The notes: a model not told the origin generated them from the sequence alone. Positions 51,162-60,659 are shown, numbered from the stretch's first letter. The stretch is DNA of 64,000 nt from Acerihabitans sp047324305 (GCF_047324305.1 NZ_CP178740.1:2170001-2234000); one strand, 5' to 3'. A program made the numbers and translations.

Positions 51162-51190
51162 ATAACCACACGCAAGTGTGGTTATTTTTT
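51162..51190 (+). terminator. Intercistronic terminator between yjbE and yjbF
   Basis: A perfect 10-bp stem ATAACCACAC / GTGTGGTTAT with a GCAA tetraloop and T5 lies 13 bases after the yjbE stop and 28 bases before the yjbF start. Only read-through would transcribe yjbFGH. Confidence 0.85.
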
Positions 51191-51217
51191 GGTCTCCTTT
51201 CGTTTGGGATAAACGAC

Positions 51218-51865
51218 GTGCGCTATTTATTTATGGTGGTGGTGTGCTTTCTGGTGGCCGCTTGCAGTCAGTCGCAACAAGGTATTGGTGAAACATTCAA
51301 ACTGGCGCTGTTCGGCACGCCGGACGTTGAGTTAACGCCGGAGCAGGTCCATGACATTCCCTACGCCAGTATTTACGCGCGCATCAATGACGGCGCGCAG
51401 ATCTTCATGGTCTTGGCTTATGCCGAAAACGGCGATTTAAAATGGGTTTCGCGCGATAAAGCCATGCTGGTGACCCGCAATGGTCGCCTGATCAAAACCC
51501 TGGGCCTGCCCGATAATCTCCTCGAAGTCACCAACCTGGCCTCCGATCCGCTGGCCCACGCTCAAAGGATTACCGACGGCACTGAATGGACCCGCATCCA
51601 GTCCTGGACGGAAGATAAACAACTACGTTCGGCAACCCTGACCTCCCGTTTCACCCTGGCGGGCACCGAGACTATTACCGTATTGAATGCGCCGCACGCC
51701 TACCGCGTCATCAATGAGGATGTTACGGTGGCCGAGCTCAACACGCATTATCAAAACCGCTTTTGGATCGAACCAGGCACCGGCGCCGTGCGCAAAGCCC
51801 AACAATATGTCGGGCCGGGTAATTTCCCGATTGAAACCATCACTTTAAATCCTTATAAGCCATGA
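51218..51865 (+). CDS. yjbF: Outer-membrane lipoprotein YjbF (GfcB family)
   Basis: A 215-residue lipoprotein linked to exopolysaccharide production. GTG at 51218 gives VRYLFMVVVCFLVAAC, a short signal with a lipobox ending at Cys16, and is preceded by GGGAT. The open frame extends into the terminator hairpin upstream, which is not a likely start. The mature protein matches the YjbF/GfcB family (YASIYARINDGAQIFMVLAYAENG). It overlaps yjbG by four bases (ATGA). Confidence 0.9.
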   Translation: MRYLFMVVVCFLVAACSQSQQGIGETFKLALFGTPDVELTPEQVHDIPYASIYARINDGAQIFMVLAYAENGDLKWVSRDKAMLVTRNGRLIKTLGLPDNLLEVTNLASDPLAHAQRITDGTEWTRIQSWTEDKQLRSATLTSRFTLAGTETITVLNAPHAYRVINEDVTVAELNTHYQNRFWIEPGTGAVRKAQQYVGPGNFPIETITLNPYKP

Positions 51866-52617
51866 AAAAACAACTCTTACTCGTAGTGAGTTTATGTGCT
51901 GGTTTTATTGCCTCCGCCGCAGCCGACAGTCGTGTGGCGGTTTATTCTCCAGGTCAATCGCAGCCCGTGGTCCTGACGGGGATTAATACCCTCCAGCAGC
52001 TGACCCTGGATCCGAAACTGGCCGGGCGTACCTGGTGGCCCGGCACCGTTATCGCGGAAAACCTGGCCACCGCCGTCCAGCAGGAGCAACAGCGGCAATT
52101 GCTGGCGCGCCTGAGCGCCCTGAGCGCCGATTTCCGCCAGGACAACGACTTGGATCTGGCCGATGCCGTTGATCGGGTGCGCGGCCAGATCGCCGCCCTG
52201 AAGGTGACCGGGCGTCAGTTCGTCTCGCTGGACGCGGACGTGATTCGCCTGCAGACCGGCGCCAACCGCAGGCTCGTGGGCGACTACAGCCTGTATACGC
52301 TGGCTAAGCCGACCAGCGTTTATGTGTTCGGCGCGGTGACGCCCACCGGTTCACAGCCGTTTCAGGTGGGTCGCGATGCGGATGATTATCTGCAGACCCA
52401 CCAGCGCCTGAGCGGAGCCGAAAGAAGTTATGCCTGGATAATCCTGCCGGATGGGCAGGCCAAATCGGTGCCGGTGGCCTACTGGAACCGGCGCCACAAT
52501 GAAGTGGCGCCGGGCAGTGCGATTTACGTGGGTTTTTCCTCGTGGTCATTGCCGCGGGCCTATCAGGACGTAAACGAAAAAATTGTTTCCTTGCTGACAC
52601 ACCGGATCCCTGACTGA
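51862..52617 (+). CDS. yjbG: Periplasmic polysaccharide protein YjbG (GfcC family)
   Basis: A 251-residue exported protein with signal peptide MKKQLLLVVSLCAGFIASAAA. It belongs to the GfcC/YjbG family, whose members have two beta-grasp domains and a C-terminal helix (GYSSWSLPRAYQDVNEKIVSLLTHR region) and assist capsule or exopolysaccharide export. Start and stop overlap yjbF and yjbH by four and one bases, so the three are translated together. Confidence 0.92.
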   Translation: MKKQLLLVVSLCAGFIASAAADSRVAVYSPGQSQPVVLTGINTLQQLTLDPKLAGRTWWPGTVIAENLATAVQQEQQRQLLARLSALSADFRQDNDLDLADAVDRVRGQIAALKVTGRQFVSLDADVIRLQTGANRRLVGDYSLYTLAKPTSVYVFGAVTPTGSQPFQVGRDADDYLQTHQRLSGAERSYAWIILPDGQAKSVPVAYWNRRHNEVAPGSAIYVGFSSWSLPRAYQDVNEKIVSLLTHRIPD

Positions 52618-54704
52618 TGAAAACACAATATCTATTAAGTCTCATCGCGCTGTCAGTGGCCTCCGCTTGCCAGGCGGCCTCCTATACCGAGCCGCTGGGG
52701 CCATCGCAGATGGATATGGGCGGCGCCGGATTATTGCAAACCCCCTCCGGGCGCATGGCGAAGGACGGTGAATTCAGCCTGAACTACCGGGATAACGATC
52801 AGTACCGCTTTTATTCCATCAACGTGCAGCTGTTCCCCTGGCTTGAAAGCACTATCCGCTATACCGACGTCCGTACCCGGCAATACAGCGGCAATGAGAA
52901 CTTCAGCGGCGATCAAACCTATAAAGATAAGGGCATCGATTTCAAGCTGCGGTTATGGGAGGAAGGATACTGGCTGCCCGAGACATCGGTGGGTATCCGT
53001 GATTTTGGCGGTACCGGCCTGTTTGACAGCGAGTTTATCGCCGCCAGCAAAGCCTGGGGCCCCCTGGACTTCACCCTGGGGCTTGGTTGGGGCTACCTGG
53101 GCAATAGCGGCAATGTGAAAAACCCGTTCTGCGAAGTTTCCGATGGCTACTGTACCCGCAATAATGCCCACCGCAGCGCCGGTTCATTTAACGGCGGCGA
53201 CTTCTTCCATGGCCCGGCCTCGCTGTTTGGCGGCGTGGAATACCAAACGCCGTGGCAGCCGCTGCGCCTTAAGCTGGAATATGAAGGCAATGATTACGAA
53301 GGGGATTTTGCCGGCCGGCTGAAGCAGGACTCGCCGGTCAATGTCGGCGCCATATACCGGCTTGGCAAATGGACGGATCTTAACCTGAGCTATGAACGCG
53401 GCAATACCGTGATGTTCGGCGTGACGCTTCGCACCAACTTTAACGACCTGACCCAGCAGCACCGCGACAGCGAAAAACCGGCATATGCGCCGCAGCCGCA
53501 GACCGACATGCTCCAGCATCAGGTGGTGGCGCAGCAGCTGACCGATATGGACAGCAACGCCGGTTTTGCCGGCCCGCATATCCAGGTTAAAGATCGCACC
53601 TTGTATATGACCGGCGAGCAGTATAAGTACCGGGATAATGCAGAGGGTGTCGATCGCGCCAATCGGATCCTGGTCAATAACCTGCCGGAGAATATCGATA
53701 AGCTGAAGGTGACCCAGACCCGGCAGAACCTGCCGCTGGTGACCACGGAAACCGACGTGAAGAGTTTGCAAGACACGCTGGCGGGCTACCCCCTGGGGCA
53801 TGAGCAGCCGCTCAAGCAGCGCCGCACCGAGCCGGATGTGCCGAAAAACGCCGAACAGGGTTACTATATCGAACGGGACCGCCTGCAGCTTGGCTGGGCG
53901 CCGGTGCTTAACCAATCGTTCGGCGGGCCGGAATCGTTTTATATGTATCAAATCGGCGTCGAAGGCTCGGCCAATTATTGGCTGACCGACCACTGGGTGA
54001 CTTCCGGTACCCTGTTCGGCAATATCACCAATAACTATGACCGGTTTAAGTTCACCGCGCCGCCGAGCGACTCGCATTTGCCGCGCGTCCGTACCCGGAT
54101 TCGGGAATATGTGCAGAACGATGTTTATATCAGCAACCTGCAAACCACCTATATGGATCGCCTGGGCGACGGCTGGTACGGCCAGCTCTACGGCGGCTAC
54201 CTGGAAATGATGTACGGCGGCGTCGGCGGTGAAGTACTGTATCGCCCGCTGGACAAGAACTGGGCGGTGGGTCTTGACGGTAACTACGTCAAGCAGCGCG
54301 ACTGGGACAATATGATGCAGTTCGCCGACTATACCGTGGCGACCGGCAACCTGACCGGCTACTGGCAGCCCGGCTTTTTGGACGGCGTACTGGTTAAAGC
54401 CAGCGTCGGACGATACCTGGCCAAGGATAAGGGCGTCACCTTCGATGTCTCGCGCCGCTTCGACAGCGGGGTCACCGCCGGCGCCTTTGCCACCTTTACC
54501 AATGTCTCCAAAGAGGACTATGGCGAAGGGTCGTTTACCAAAGGATTCTATCTCTCGATTCCGTTGGATCTGCTGACGCCGACGCCGAACCGCAGCCGGG
54601 CGCAGCTGAACTGGATCCCGCTGACGCGTGACGGCGGCCAGATGGTCGGCCGGAAATACTATCTGTACGGTCTAACCGAAGAACGTTCGCCGGCGCTGGA
54701 ATAG
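52617..54704 (+). CDS. yjbH: Outer-membrane beta-barrel protein YjbH (GfcD family)
   Basis: A 695-residue outer-membrane protein of the YjbH/GfcD family, thought to form the secretion barrel for the operon's exopolysaccharide. The signal peptide is MKTQYLLSLIALSVASACQA. The mature start carries the family motif GPSQMDMGGAGLLQTPSGRMAKDGEFSLNY. Many alternating beta strands follow, with aromatic girdle residues, in what appears to be two barrel-like halves. An intrinsic terminator ends the operon 23 bases downstream. Confidence 0.94.
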   Translation: MKTQYLLSLIALSVASACQAASYTEPLGPSQMDMGGAGLLQTPSGRMAKDGEFSLNYRDNDQYRFYSINVQLFPWLESTIRYTDVRTRQYSGNENFSGDQTYKDKGIDFKLRLWEEGYWLPETSVGIRDFGGTGLFDSEFIAASKAWGPLDFTLGLGWGYLGNSGNVKNPFCEVSDGYCTRNNAHRSAGSFNGGDFFHGPASLFGGVEYQTPWQPLRLKLEYEGNDYEGDFAGRLKQDSPVNVGAIYRLGKWTDLNLSYERGNTVMFGVTLRTNFNDLTQQHRDSEKPAYAPQPQTDMLQHQVVAQQLTDMDSNAGFAGPHIQVKDRTLYMTGEQYKYRDNAEGVDRANRILVNNLPENIDKLKVTQTRQNLPLVTTETDVKSLQDTLAGYPLGHEQPLKQRRTEPDVPKNAEQGYYIERDRLQLGWAPVLNQSFGGPESFYMYQIGVEGSANYWLTDHWVTSGTLFGNITNNYDRFKFTAPPSDSHLPRVRTRIREYVQNDVYISNLQTTYMDRLGDGWYGQLYGGYLEMMYGGVGGEVLYRPLDKNWAVGLDGNYVKQRDWDNMMQFADYTVATGNLTGYWQPGFLDGVLVKASVGRYLAKDKGVTFDVSRRFDSGVTAGAFATFTNVSKEDYGEGSFTKGFYLSIPLDLLTPTPNRSRAQLNWIPLTRDGGQMVGRKYYLYGLTEERSPALE

Positions 54705-54727
54705 CGGCGGGCAGATCTGATTTTAAC

Positions 54728-54753
54728 GGCCTCCCTGCGGAGGCCTTTTTTTT
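54728..54753 (+). terminator. Terminator of the yjbEFGH operon
   Basis: A 7-bp GC-rich stem GGCCTCC / GGAGGCC with loop CTGC is followed by eight T, starting 24 bases after yjbH. It is canonical. Confidence 0.92.
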
Positions 54754-54889
54754 GCCGCCGGCGCCTTAGCGCCCGGCGACCGGTATATTGCCGCCTGAAG
54801 AAACGCATTCTTCCCGCATCGGCAGGTTAATAAAATGGCGTTCTGAGCTACAATATCGGAGCTGACCACCTGAAACCATGGGGAACAGG

Positions 54890-55396
54890 ATGACGGACGA
54901 TCCCTCTATCGCCTTATTGGCATCCATCACCTGGCTGACTGACCAGGATCCGCCGCCATCGCCCGCCCTGGCGGACTGGTTGATGGAACAAGGGTCGATG
55001 ACCCGGCGCCTCGAGCGCCATTGCCGGCGGGTTACCATCCGCCGCGGCCGCGAAGGTTATTTCCCGGCCCAGGCGCTGGGAGACGATATCGCTCTGTTGC
55101 CGCCAAGCGATCGCTACTGGCTGCGCGAAATCGTCTTATGCGGCGATGAACGGCCCTGGCTGGCCGGCCGCACCTTGGTGCCCGAAAACGCCATGAACGG
55201 AGCGGAGTGGGCGCTCACCACGCTGGGAGATATCCCCCTGGGCCGCTGGCTGTTCCGCGGCCGGGCGCCGGAGCGGGACTTTATCCAACTGGGCCGCGCT
55301 GACGGCCTGTGGGCGCGGCGCTCCTGCCTGCGGCCGGACGGTAAGCCGTTATTGCTGACCGAACTGTTTTTACCCCAAGCCCCGCTGTATTGTTAA
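54890..55396 (+). CDS. ubiC: Chorismate pyruvate-lyase
   Basis: Converts chorismate to 4-hydroxybenzoate and pyruvate, the first step of ubiquinone synthesis. The 168-residue protein shows the family segments DRYWLREIVLCGDERPWLAGRTLVP and PLGRWLF, and ends RDFIQLGRADGLWARRSCL...LLLTELFLP. An in-frame ATG exists at 54878, but ATG at 54890 follows GGGGAACAGG and gives the usual length. It lies 36 bases before ubiA. Confidence 0.95.
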   Translation: MTDDPSIALLASITWLTDQDPPPSPALADWLMEQGSMTRRLERHCRRVTIRRGREGYFPAQALGDDIALLPPSDRYWLREIVLCGDERPWLAGRTLVPENAMNGAEWALTTLGDIPLGRWLFRGRAPERDFIQLGRADGLWARRSCLRPDGKPLLLTELFLPQAPLYC

Positions 55397-55432
55397 GCGC
55401 CGTGCGAGAATGATGAAGTAAAGGAGAAATAA

Positions 55433-56314
55433 GTGGAACAAAGCGCCACGATGGGCAAATGGCAGGCCTGGTGCCGCCTGATGCGCATTGATAAACCCAT
55501 TGGTTCTCTGTTATTGCTTTGGCCGACCCTGTGGGCTTTATGGCTGGCGGGAAGCGGCACGCCCGCTTTCGGCACGCTGGTGGTATTTGTCCTCGGGGTG
55601 TTTTTCATGCGCGCCGCGGGGTGTGTCGTCAATGATTATGCCGATCGCAAGATAGACGGCCACGTCAAGCGTACGGCATCCCGCCCTTTGCCCAGCGGTC
55701 TTATCAGCGAAAAAGAAGCCAAGATCATCTTTGTGGTCCTGGTGGGGGTGTCGTTTGGGCTGGTGCTGACGCTTAATACCATGACCATTGCGCTATCGGT
55801 GGCGGGACTGGCGCTGGCCTGGGCGTACCCCTTTATGAAGCGGGTAACCCATCTGCCGCAACTGGTGCTGGGCGCGGCGTTCGGCTGGTCGATACCGATG
55901 GGCTACGCGGCGGTCAGTGAGTCCTTACCTCTTTCCTGCTGGCTGCTGTTTGCCGCCAATATCCTCTGGACGGTGGCGTACGATACGCAGTACGCCATGG
56001 TGGATCGCGATGACGATATCCGTATCGGCGTCAAATCCACCGCCATCCTTTTTGGGCGCCATGACAAACTGATTATCGGCCTGCTGCAAGCGGCGACGCT
56101 GCTGTTGCTGGTCTGGCTGGGAATACGGTCTGCGCTGGGGGTGATGTTCTATACGTCCCTGGCGCTGGCGGGGGCGTTATTTGTCTATCAGCAAAAACTG
56201 ATCGCGCGGCGGGAACGGGATGCCTGTTTTAAAGCTTTTTTAAACAATAACCTGGTGGGCATGCTGATTTTTATCGGTATTGCCCTGAGTTTTTTCGGCC
56301 AGGGCCGTTTATAG
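55433..56314 (+). CDS. ubiA: 4-hydroxybenzoate octaprenyltransferase
   Basis: Inner-membrane enzyme that prenylates 4-hydroxybenzoate. The 293-residue protein has about eight or nine hydrophobic helices and the two aspartate-rich motifs NDYADRKID (near residue 70) and DTQYAMVDRDDD (near 190), which bind magnesium-prenyl diphosphate. The GTG start at 55433 has a strong AAGGAG before it. It follows ubiC and is convergent with plsB. Confidence 0.97.
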   Translation: MEQSATMGKWQAWCRLMRIDKPIGSLLLLWPTLWALWLAGSGTPAFGTLVVFVLGVFFMRAAGCVVNDYADRKIDGHVKRTASRPLPSGLISEKEAKIIFVVLVGVSFGLVLTLNTMTIALSVAGLALAWAYPFMKRVTHLPQLVLGAAFGWSIPMGYAAVSESLPLSCWLLFAANILWTVAYDTQYAMVDRDDDIRIGVKSTAILFGRHDKLIIGLLQAATLLLLVWLGIRSALGVMFYTSLALAGALFVYQQKLIARRERDACFKAFLNNNLVGMLIFIGIALSFFGQGRL

Positions 56315-56361
56315 CAGCGCGGTAAAGACGGGCGATGCGTCGGCATACGCCCGTTGCTTTC

Positions 56362-58821
56362 TTACACCGTGGACGGGGAGGCGTCTTCCGGCGTTGCGGC
56401 CAGCAGGCTGGCGCTGTTAATGGTCAGCTGTACCTCCGGCGTCATCAGTTCGCTCAGGATTTCGCTCATCTCATTGACCTTCTCGCCGATGGCATCGCCG
56501 GTGTCGCTAATATAATGTTCATCCCGCAGCGTCGCCACCAGGGTGGAGAATACCGCTTTATCAAAAAACTCCGGCGCGTTGATGCCATGCAACACCGAAA
56601 GTCGCTGGGCCATAATCCGGCTTTCCTTCTCCAATGTGCCGCGATTGATCCGGGGATTAAAACGCAGCAATGAAAAGGTAATGGCATACCGTTGCAATGT
56701 CTCGCGCACGCCCGCCGCCAGCAGTTGCAAGGTAAATGATTGCGGAGGGTTCAAGAACAACCGCCCCTCGCGCTCGGCAATCAGCTCCTGGCGCGACAGT
56801 TCCCCGATGAGCGCGTCGATGACCGGGCCGAGCTGCGACGTCTCGTAGCGCATGAACAGCTCGGCTTTCATCAGTGGGTAAAGCAAATCGATACGGCGTG
56901 CCAGCTGCGCGCGATCGATGCCGGGATGGCCGATAATGATACTGGCGACCAACGCGGGCAGGATAAACAGATGCTGGATATTATTGCGGTAATAGGTCAT
57001 CAGTACCGCCTGCTCGCGGGACAGGTAGATGATATCGCCAATGGTATCCTGCTCGACGCTGAATTTGTTCATCGCCAGGGCATGCTCCAACAGGTCCTGC
57101 GCCGTGGTGTCCGGCACCGTGACGTCATCGGCGTAGGGCACATTGCGCATCAGTTCCAGATAGCAGGCCAACTGCTGCAAAAGCTGCTCGCGGGTTAACG
57201 AACGCTGGCGGGAGGCCAGCAACACCGTGGAACACAGGTTGATGGCGTTTGCCGCCGCGGCGTTATTAATGCGCACCATGATTTTCGCGGCGATGTCATC
57301 CACCGCCGGCGCCAGCCAGCCGGGACGCTGGGCTTCGATGGGGTCGATGGAATCACGCCAGTGCGGTACCTGCTGGTTAAGATAGGCGCTTAACGACAGC
57401 GGCTCGCCAAAATTGACATAACCCTGTCCCAGGTTGCGTAACTTACGTAAACCGCGCACCATCTGCACAAAGCCTTCTTTTTCCTTGGTGGCGCCCCGTA
57501 ATTCCTTGGCGTAGGTCGCCACTTCCATAACATGTTCATAGCCGACATAGATGGGCACCAGCGTAATAGGCCGGTTGCCGCCGCGCAGCATTGCCTGGAT
57601 GGTCATGGTCAATGTGCCGGTCTTGGGATCGAGCAGGCGCCCGGTACGCGACCGCCCGCCTTCCATAAAATATTCCACCGAATAACCCCGGGTAAATAAC
57701 TCACCCAGATATTCGCGGAATATGGTGGAGTAAAGTTTATTGCCCTTGAAGGTACGCCGGATAAAAAACGCGCCCAGCCGACGAAAAATCGGACCCGCCG
57801 GCCAGAAGTTCAGGTTAATGCCGGCGGCGATATGCGGCGGCACCAGCCCCTGATGATACAGGACATAGGACAGCAGCAGATAATCCATATGGCTGCGGTG
57901 ACAGGGCACATAGACAATCTCATGGCCGTCCTCGGCCAGTTGCCGGACGCGTTCGGCATTGCGCACGTGCAGGCCCTGGTATAGCCGGTTCCAGGTCCAG
58001 CTTAATACCCGATCCGACAAGCGCACGGCTTCATAGGAAAAATCCGCCGCAATTTCTTCCATCAGCTCGATGGCGTTTTGCTGCGCTTTATCAGTCGAGA
58101 TTTTTTTGGCGCGGGCTTCGTCCTCCACGGCTTTTTCAATCGCCTTGGACGCCAGCAGCTTATTGAATAAATCCTGGCGGACAGGCAGCCGCGGCCCCAC
58201 AGCCACCAGGCGTTGGCGGGCAAAATGAATCATGGCGACGCGTGCCAGCTTCTGCGCGATGGTTTTATCGGTGCCATGCTCGGTCGCCATATAGCGCATG
58301 GACAGCGGACGGGAAAAACGCACAAAGCTGTCGCGCCCCAACCACAAGACGGCGATAAACTTCTGGAAACCATTGAGGAGGCGCAACTGGGGCGCCGGCT
58401 GGTTCTGCTGCGCTTCACGGCCGGGCGATCGTCCGAACATAACGGATACCGGCACCATCTGGACATCAAGCTGCGGATTATTGCGATGTAAATCCAGATA
58501 ATCGTGAAACAGCTTCACGGATTCCAGTTTTTCGGAAAAATAGCGAAAAATACGGGGGCCATCGTGGATAAAGACGTAGCGCGGCAAGACGACGCCGTCG
58601 ATCTCCAGTGGTATCAGCGGATCGGACAACCCAAGTTGCAGACATTGCGCGCGCAGGGTGAGCAGGTCCGTCTTGGAGTTATAGGGCAAAACATACATCA
58701 TTGGCCGCAGCGGGTCCAAGCCGGCTTCTTGCCGGGGATTGGCGGGAATGGCTTTACTCCGCACCAGTAGCCTGAGCGGTAAATTCAACAACGTATAATA
58801 AATAGTACGCCAGCCTGACAT
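56362..58821 (-). CDS. plsB: Glycerol-3-phosphate acyltransferase
   Basis: Acylates sn-glycerol 3-phosphate from acyl-CoA or acyl-ACP, the first step of phospholipid synthesis, at the inner membrane. The 819-residue protein begins MSGWRTIYYTLLNLPLRLLV. The catalytic HX4D box is in PCHRSHMDYLLLSY near residue 305, followed by GAFFIRRTFKGNKLYS and YFMEGGRSRTGR. The open frame extends 12 codons upstream, but ATG at 58821 matches E. coli. It is divergent from dgkA. Confidence 0.97.
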   Translation of the reverse strand: MSGWRTIYYTLLNLPLRLLVRSKAIPANPRQEAGLDPLRPMMYVLPYNSKTDLLTLRAQCLQLGLSDPLIPLEIDGVVLPRYVFIHDGPRIFRYFSEKLESVKLFHDYLDLHRNNPQLDVQMVPVSVMFGRSPGREAQQNQPAPQLRLLNGFQKFIAVLWLGRDSFVRFSRPLSMRYMATEHGTDKTIAQKLARVAMIHFARQRLVAVGPRLPVRQDLFNKLLASKAIEKAVEDEARAKKISTDKAQQNAIELMEEIAADFSYEAVRLSDRVLSWTWNRLYQGLHVRNAERVRQLAEDGHEIVYVPCHRSHMDYLLLSYVLYHQGLVPPHIAAGINLNFWPAGPIFRRLGAFFIRRTFKGNKLYSTIFREYLGELFTRGYSVEYFMEGGRSRTGRLLDPKTGTLTMTIQAMLRGGNRPITLVPIYVGYEHVMEVATYAKELRGATKEKEGFVQMVRGLRKLRNLGQGYVNFGEPLSLSAYLNQQVPHWRDSIDPIEAQRPGWLAPAVDDIAAKIMVRINNAAAANAINLCSTVLLASRQRSLTREQLLQQLACYLELMRNVPYADDVTVPDTTAQDLLEHALAMNKFSVEQDTIGDIIYLSREQAVLMTYYRNNIQHLFILPALVASIIIGHPGIDRAQLARRIDLLYPLMKAELFMRYETSQLGPVIDALIGELSRQELIAEREGRLFLNPPQSFTLQLLAAGVRETLQRYAITFSLLRFNPRINRGTLEKESRIMAQRLSVLHGINAPEFFDKAVFSTLVATLRDEHYISDTGDAIGEKVNEMSEILSELMTPEVQLTINSASLLAATPEDASPSTV

Positions 58822-58946
58822 ATCTTCGTGAAGCCTCTTGTTAGCATTGCGCCACAAGAATACCAGAAACCGCGCGACAGATCTGTGGTGATGCGAACGA
58901 GAAGAAACGGTAATATAGGCACAATTTTTCTTTAGCGCGCAAAATT

Positions 58947-59315
58947 ATGGCAAACCAAACCAACGGACTTCGGCGCATCTTTAACGCCATGGGCTATTCC
59001 ATAAAAGGATATCGCGCCGCCTGGCGGCATGAAGCCGCTTTTCGCCAGGAAGTGGTGGTTGCCGTGGTGGCGATTGCCCTTGCCTGTTACCTGGAGCCAG
59101 AACCCGTGGCGCGGATTTTATTGATCGGTTCGGTATGGCTGGTGCTGATCGTTGAGATCGTGAATAGTGCTATTGAAGCGGTGGTGGATCGCATCGGGCC
59201 GGAGCTGCATCCACTTTCTGGCCGGGCGAAGGACCTGGGCTCGGCGGCGGTGACCCTGGCCATTGTTTTGGCGCTGTTCGTGTGGATAACGCTGTTATGG
59301 CGGTATATTCCTTAA
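58947..59315 (+). CDS. dgkA: Diacylglycerol kinase
   Basis: Small inner-membrane kinase that phosphorylates diacylglycerol and recycles lipid in the membrane-derived-oligosaccharide cycle. The 122 residues form an amphipathic N-terminus (NGLRRIFNAMGYSIKGYRAAWRHEAAFRQE) and three transmembrane helices. The active-site VEIVNSAIEAVVDRIGPE segment is at about residues 69-86. Lies between plsB (divergent) and lexA, as in E. coli. Confidence 0.97.
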   Translation: MANQTNGLRRIFNAMGYSIKGYRAAWRHEAAFRQEVVVAVVAIALACYLEPEPVARILLIGSVWLVLIVEIVNSAIEAVVDRIGPELHPLSGRAKDLGSAAVTLAIVLALFVWITLLWRYIP

Positions 59316-59390
59316 AATGGCCGGCGCGGCCGGTCGTCGGCAGGGTTTTATCACATTTTGCAACGCTTGTGGTTTTCAATTGCTGCGGAC

Positions 59391-59427
59391 CTGTATATAC
59401 TCACAGAAAGACTGTATAAACAAACAG
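59391..59427. promoter_or_regulatory. Two LexA (SOS) boxes upstream of lexA
   Basis: CTGTATATACTCACAG (59391-59406) and CTGTATAAACAAACAG (59412-59427) both match CTGT-N8-ACAG. They are 21 bases apart, the tandem arrangement seen at E. coli lexA, and give autorepression. Confidence 0.96.
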
Positions 59428-59435
59428 GGGACGGA

Positions 59436-60044
59436 ATGAAAGCATTAACCGCCAGACAACAAGAGGTATTTGACCTCATCCGCGATCATCTTGCGCAAAC
59501 CGGCATGCCGCCGACCCGGGCGGAAATCGCGCATCGTCTGGGATTTAAATCCCCTAACGCCGCCGAAGAGCACCTTAAGGCGCTGGCGCGCAAGGGCGCC
59601 ATTGAAATCGTTTCCGGCGCCTCGCGCGGCATCCGGTTATTGATAGAAGAAGAAACCGGCCTGCCGCTGATCGGCCGCGTGGCCGCCGGAGAACCCCTGC
59701 TGGCCGAACAGCATATCGAAAGCCATTACCAGATCGATCCCGATCTGTTTAAGCCCCACGCGGATTTCCTGCTGCGTGTCAGCGGCATGTCCATGAAGGA
59801 TATCGGCATCATGGACGGCGATCTGCTGGCGGTGCATAAAACCCAGGATGCCCATAATGGTCAGGTCGTGGTGGCGCGAATCAATGACGAGGTCACGGTA
59901 AAACGCCTGAAAAGACACGGTAACATCGTTGAGTTGCTACCGGAAAACAGCGAGTTTTCGCCCATTATTGTCGATTTGCGCGAGCAGGAAATGTCCATCG
60001 AAGGTTTAGCGGTCGGCGTTATCCGCAACGGCAACTGGATTTAA
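59436..60044 (+). CDS. lexA: SOS repressor LexA
   Basis: Represses DNA-damage genes and cleaves itself when RecA is activated. The 202-residue protein starts MKALTARQQEVFDLIRDHL. The N-terminal winged helix (about 1-70) contains PPTRAEIAHRLGFKSPNAAEEHL. The Ala-Gly cleavage site is in GRVAAGEP near residue 85, the catalytic Ser in SGMSMKDIGI near 119, and Lys in VTVKRL near 156. ATG at 59436 follows GGGGACGGA; the longer frame upstream runs through the operators. dinF, which follows lexA in E. coli, is absent. Confidence 0.98.
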   Translation: MKALTARQQEVFDLIRDHLAQTGMPPTRAEIAHRLGFKSPNAAEEHLKALARKGAIEIVSGASRGIRLLIEEETGLPLIGRVAAGEPLLAEQHIESHYQIDPDLFKPHADFLLRVSGMSMKDIGIMDGDLLAVHKTQDAHNGQVVVARINDEVTVKRLKRHGNIVELLPENSEFSPIIVDLREQEMSIEGLAVGVIRNGNWI

Positions 60045-60449
60045 CTCACGGTGCTCCATGGCATCCTGAATATCCCTTATCCCGCGTCAGCGAGAATTTT
60101 ATGGCGGATAACCGGCGACGCGGAATGCGGGTTCGCCGCCATAAAAGTGCCGCGGCGCGTCCGCTGCCGCTAGCGGTATTTATATTTAGTTACAATTAGC
60201 GGTGTACGGGCTGATACCTTCTACCTACTGTTTTATTTCACCTTATAGCCCATACGGCGTTTATAACCCTGCCAATATGGTCTAATCATCTGCTGAATAA
60301 ACCTTATGCCAAATCCCCTGCTATACTTTAGACATAGGGTTAACTTATGACATGCAGGTTTTGGGACGCAATACGTGTCCTCGCTATGCGCTAACAAAAC
60401 CTGGAGTGGCAGATGTTGACTGAGAAACCGATAACCAAGGAGAACTCCG
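60045..60449. other. Intergenic region lexA-yjbJ (no dinF)
   Basis: 405 bases with no gene. CTATACT at 60321-60327 has the extended C that favours sigma-S promoters and may drive yjbJ. Between it and yjbJ, AGGTTTTG (60356-60363) and CAAAACCT (60395-60402) can pair around a GGAC / GTCC hairpin, giving a structured leader. No trace of dinF coding sequence is recognisable. Confidence 0.45.
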
Positions 60450-60659
60450 ATGAACAAAGATGAAGCCAGCGGTAATTGGAAACAGTTCAAAGGTAAAATG
60501 AAAGAACAATGGGGTAAGCTTACTGACGATGATCTGACGGTAGTTGAAGGTAAACGCGATCAGTTAATCGGTAAGATCCAGGAACGTTACGGTTACGGCA
60601 AAGAAGCCGCGGAAACGGAAGTAAAGGACTGGGAAACACGTAACAAATATCGTTGGTAA
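60450..60659 (+). CDS. yjbJ: CsbD-family stress protein YjbJ
   Basis: A 69-residue hydrophilic, charged protein of the CsbD/YjbJ family, abundant in stressed or stationary enterobacteria; its molecular role is unknown. It begins MNKDEASGNWKQFKGKMKEQWGKLTDDDL and ends with the conserved GYGKEAAETEVKDWETRNKYRW. AAGGAG lies 8-9 bases before the ATG. It stands alone between lexA and zur with its own probable promoter. Confidence 0.96.
   Translation: MNKDEASGNWKQFKGKMKEQWGKLTDDDLTVVEGKRDQLIGKIQERYGYGKEAAETEVKDWETRNKYRW

Noticed and set aside
53184..54143. A 319-codon antisense frame within yjbH
   Set aside because: yjbH is conserved and complete; the antisense frame has no start signal.
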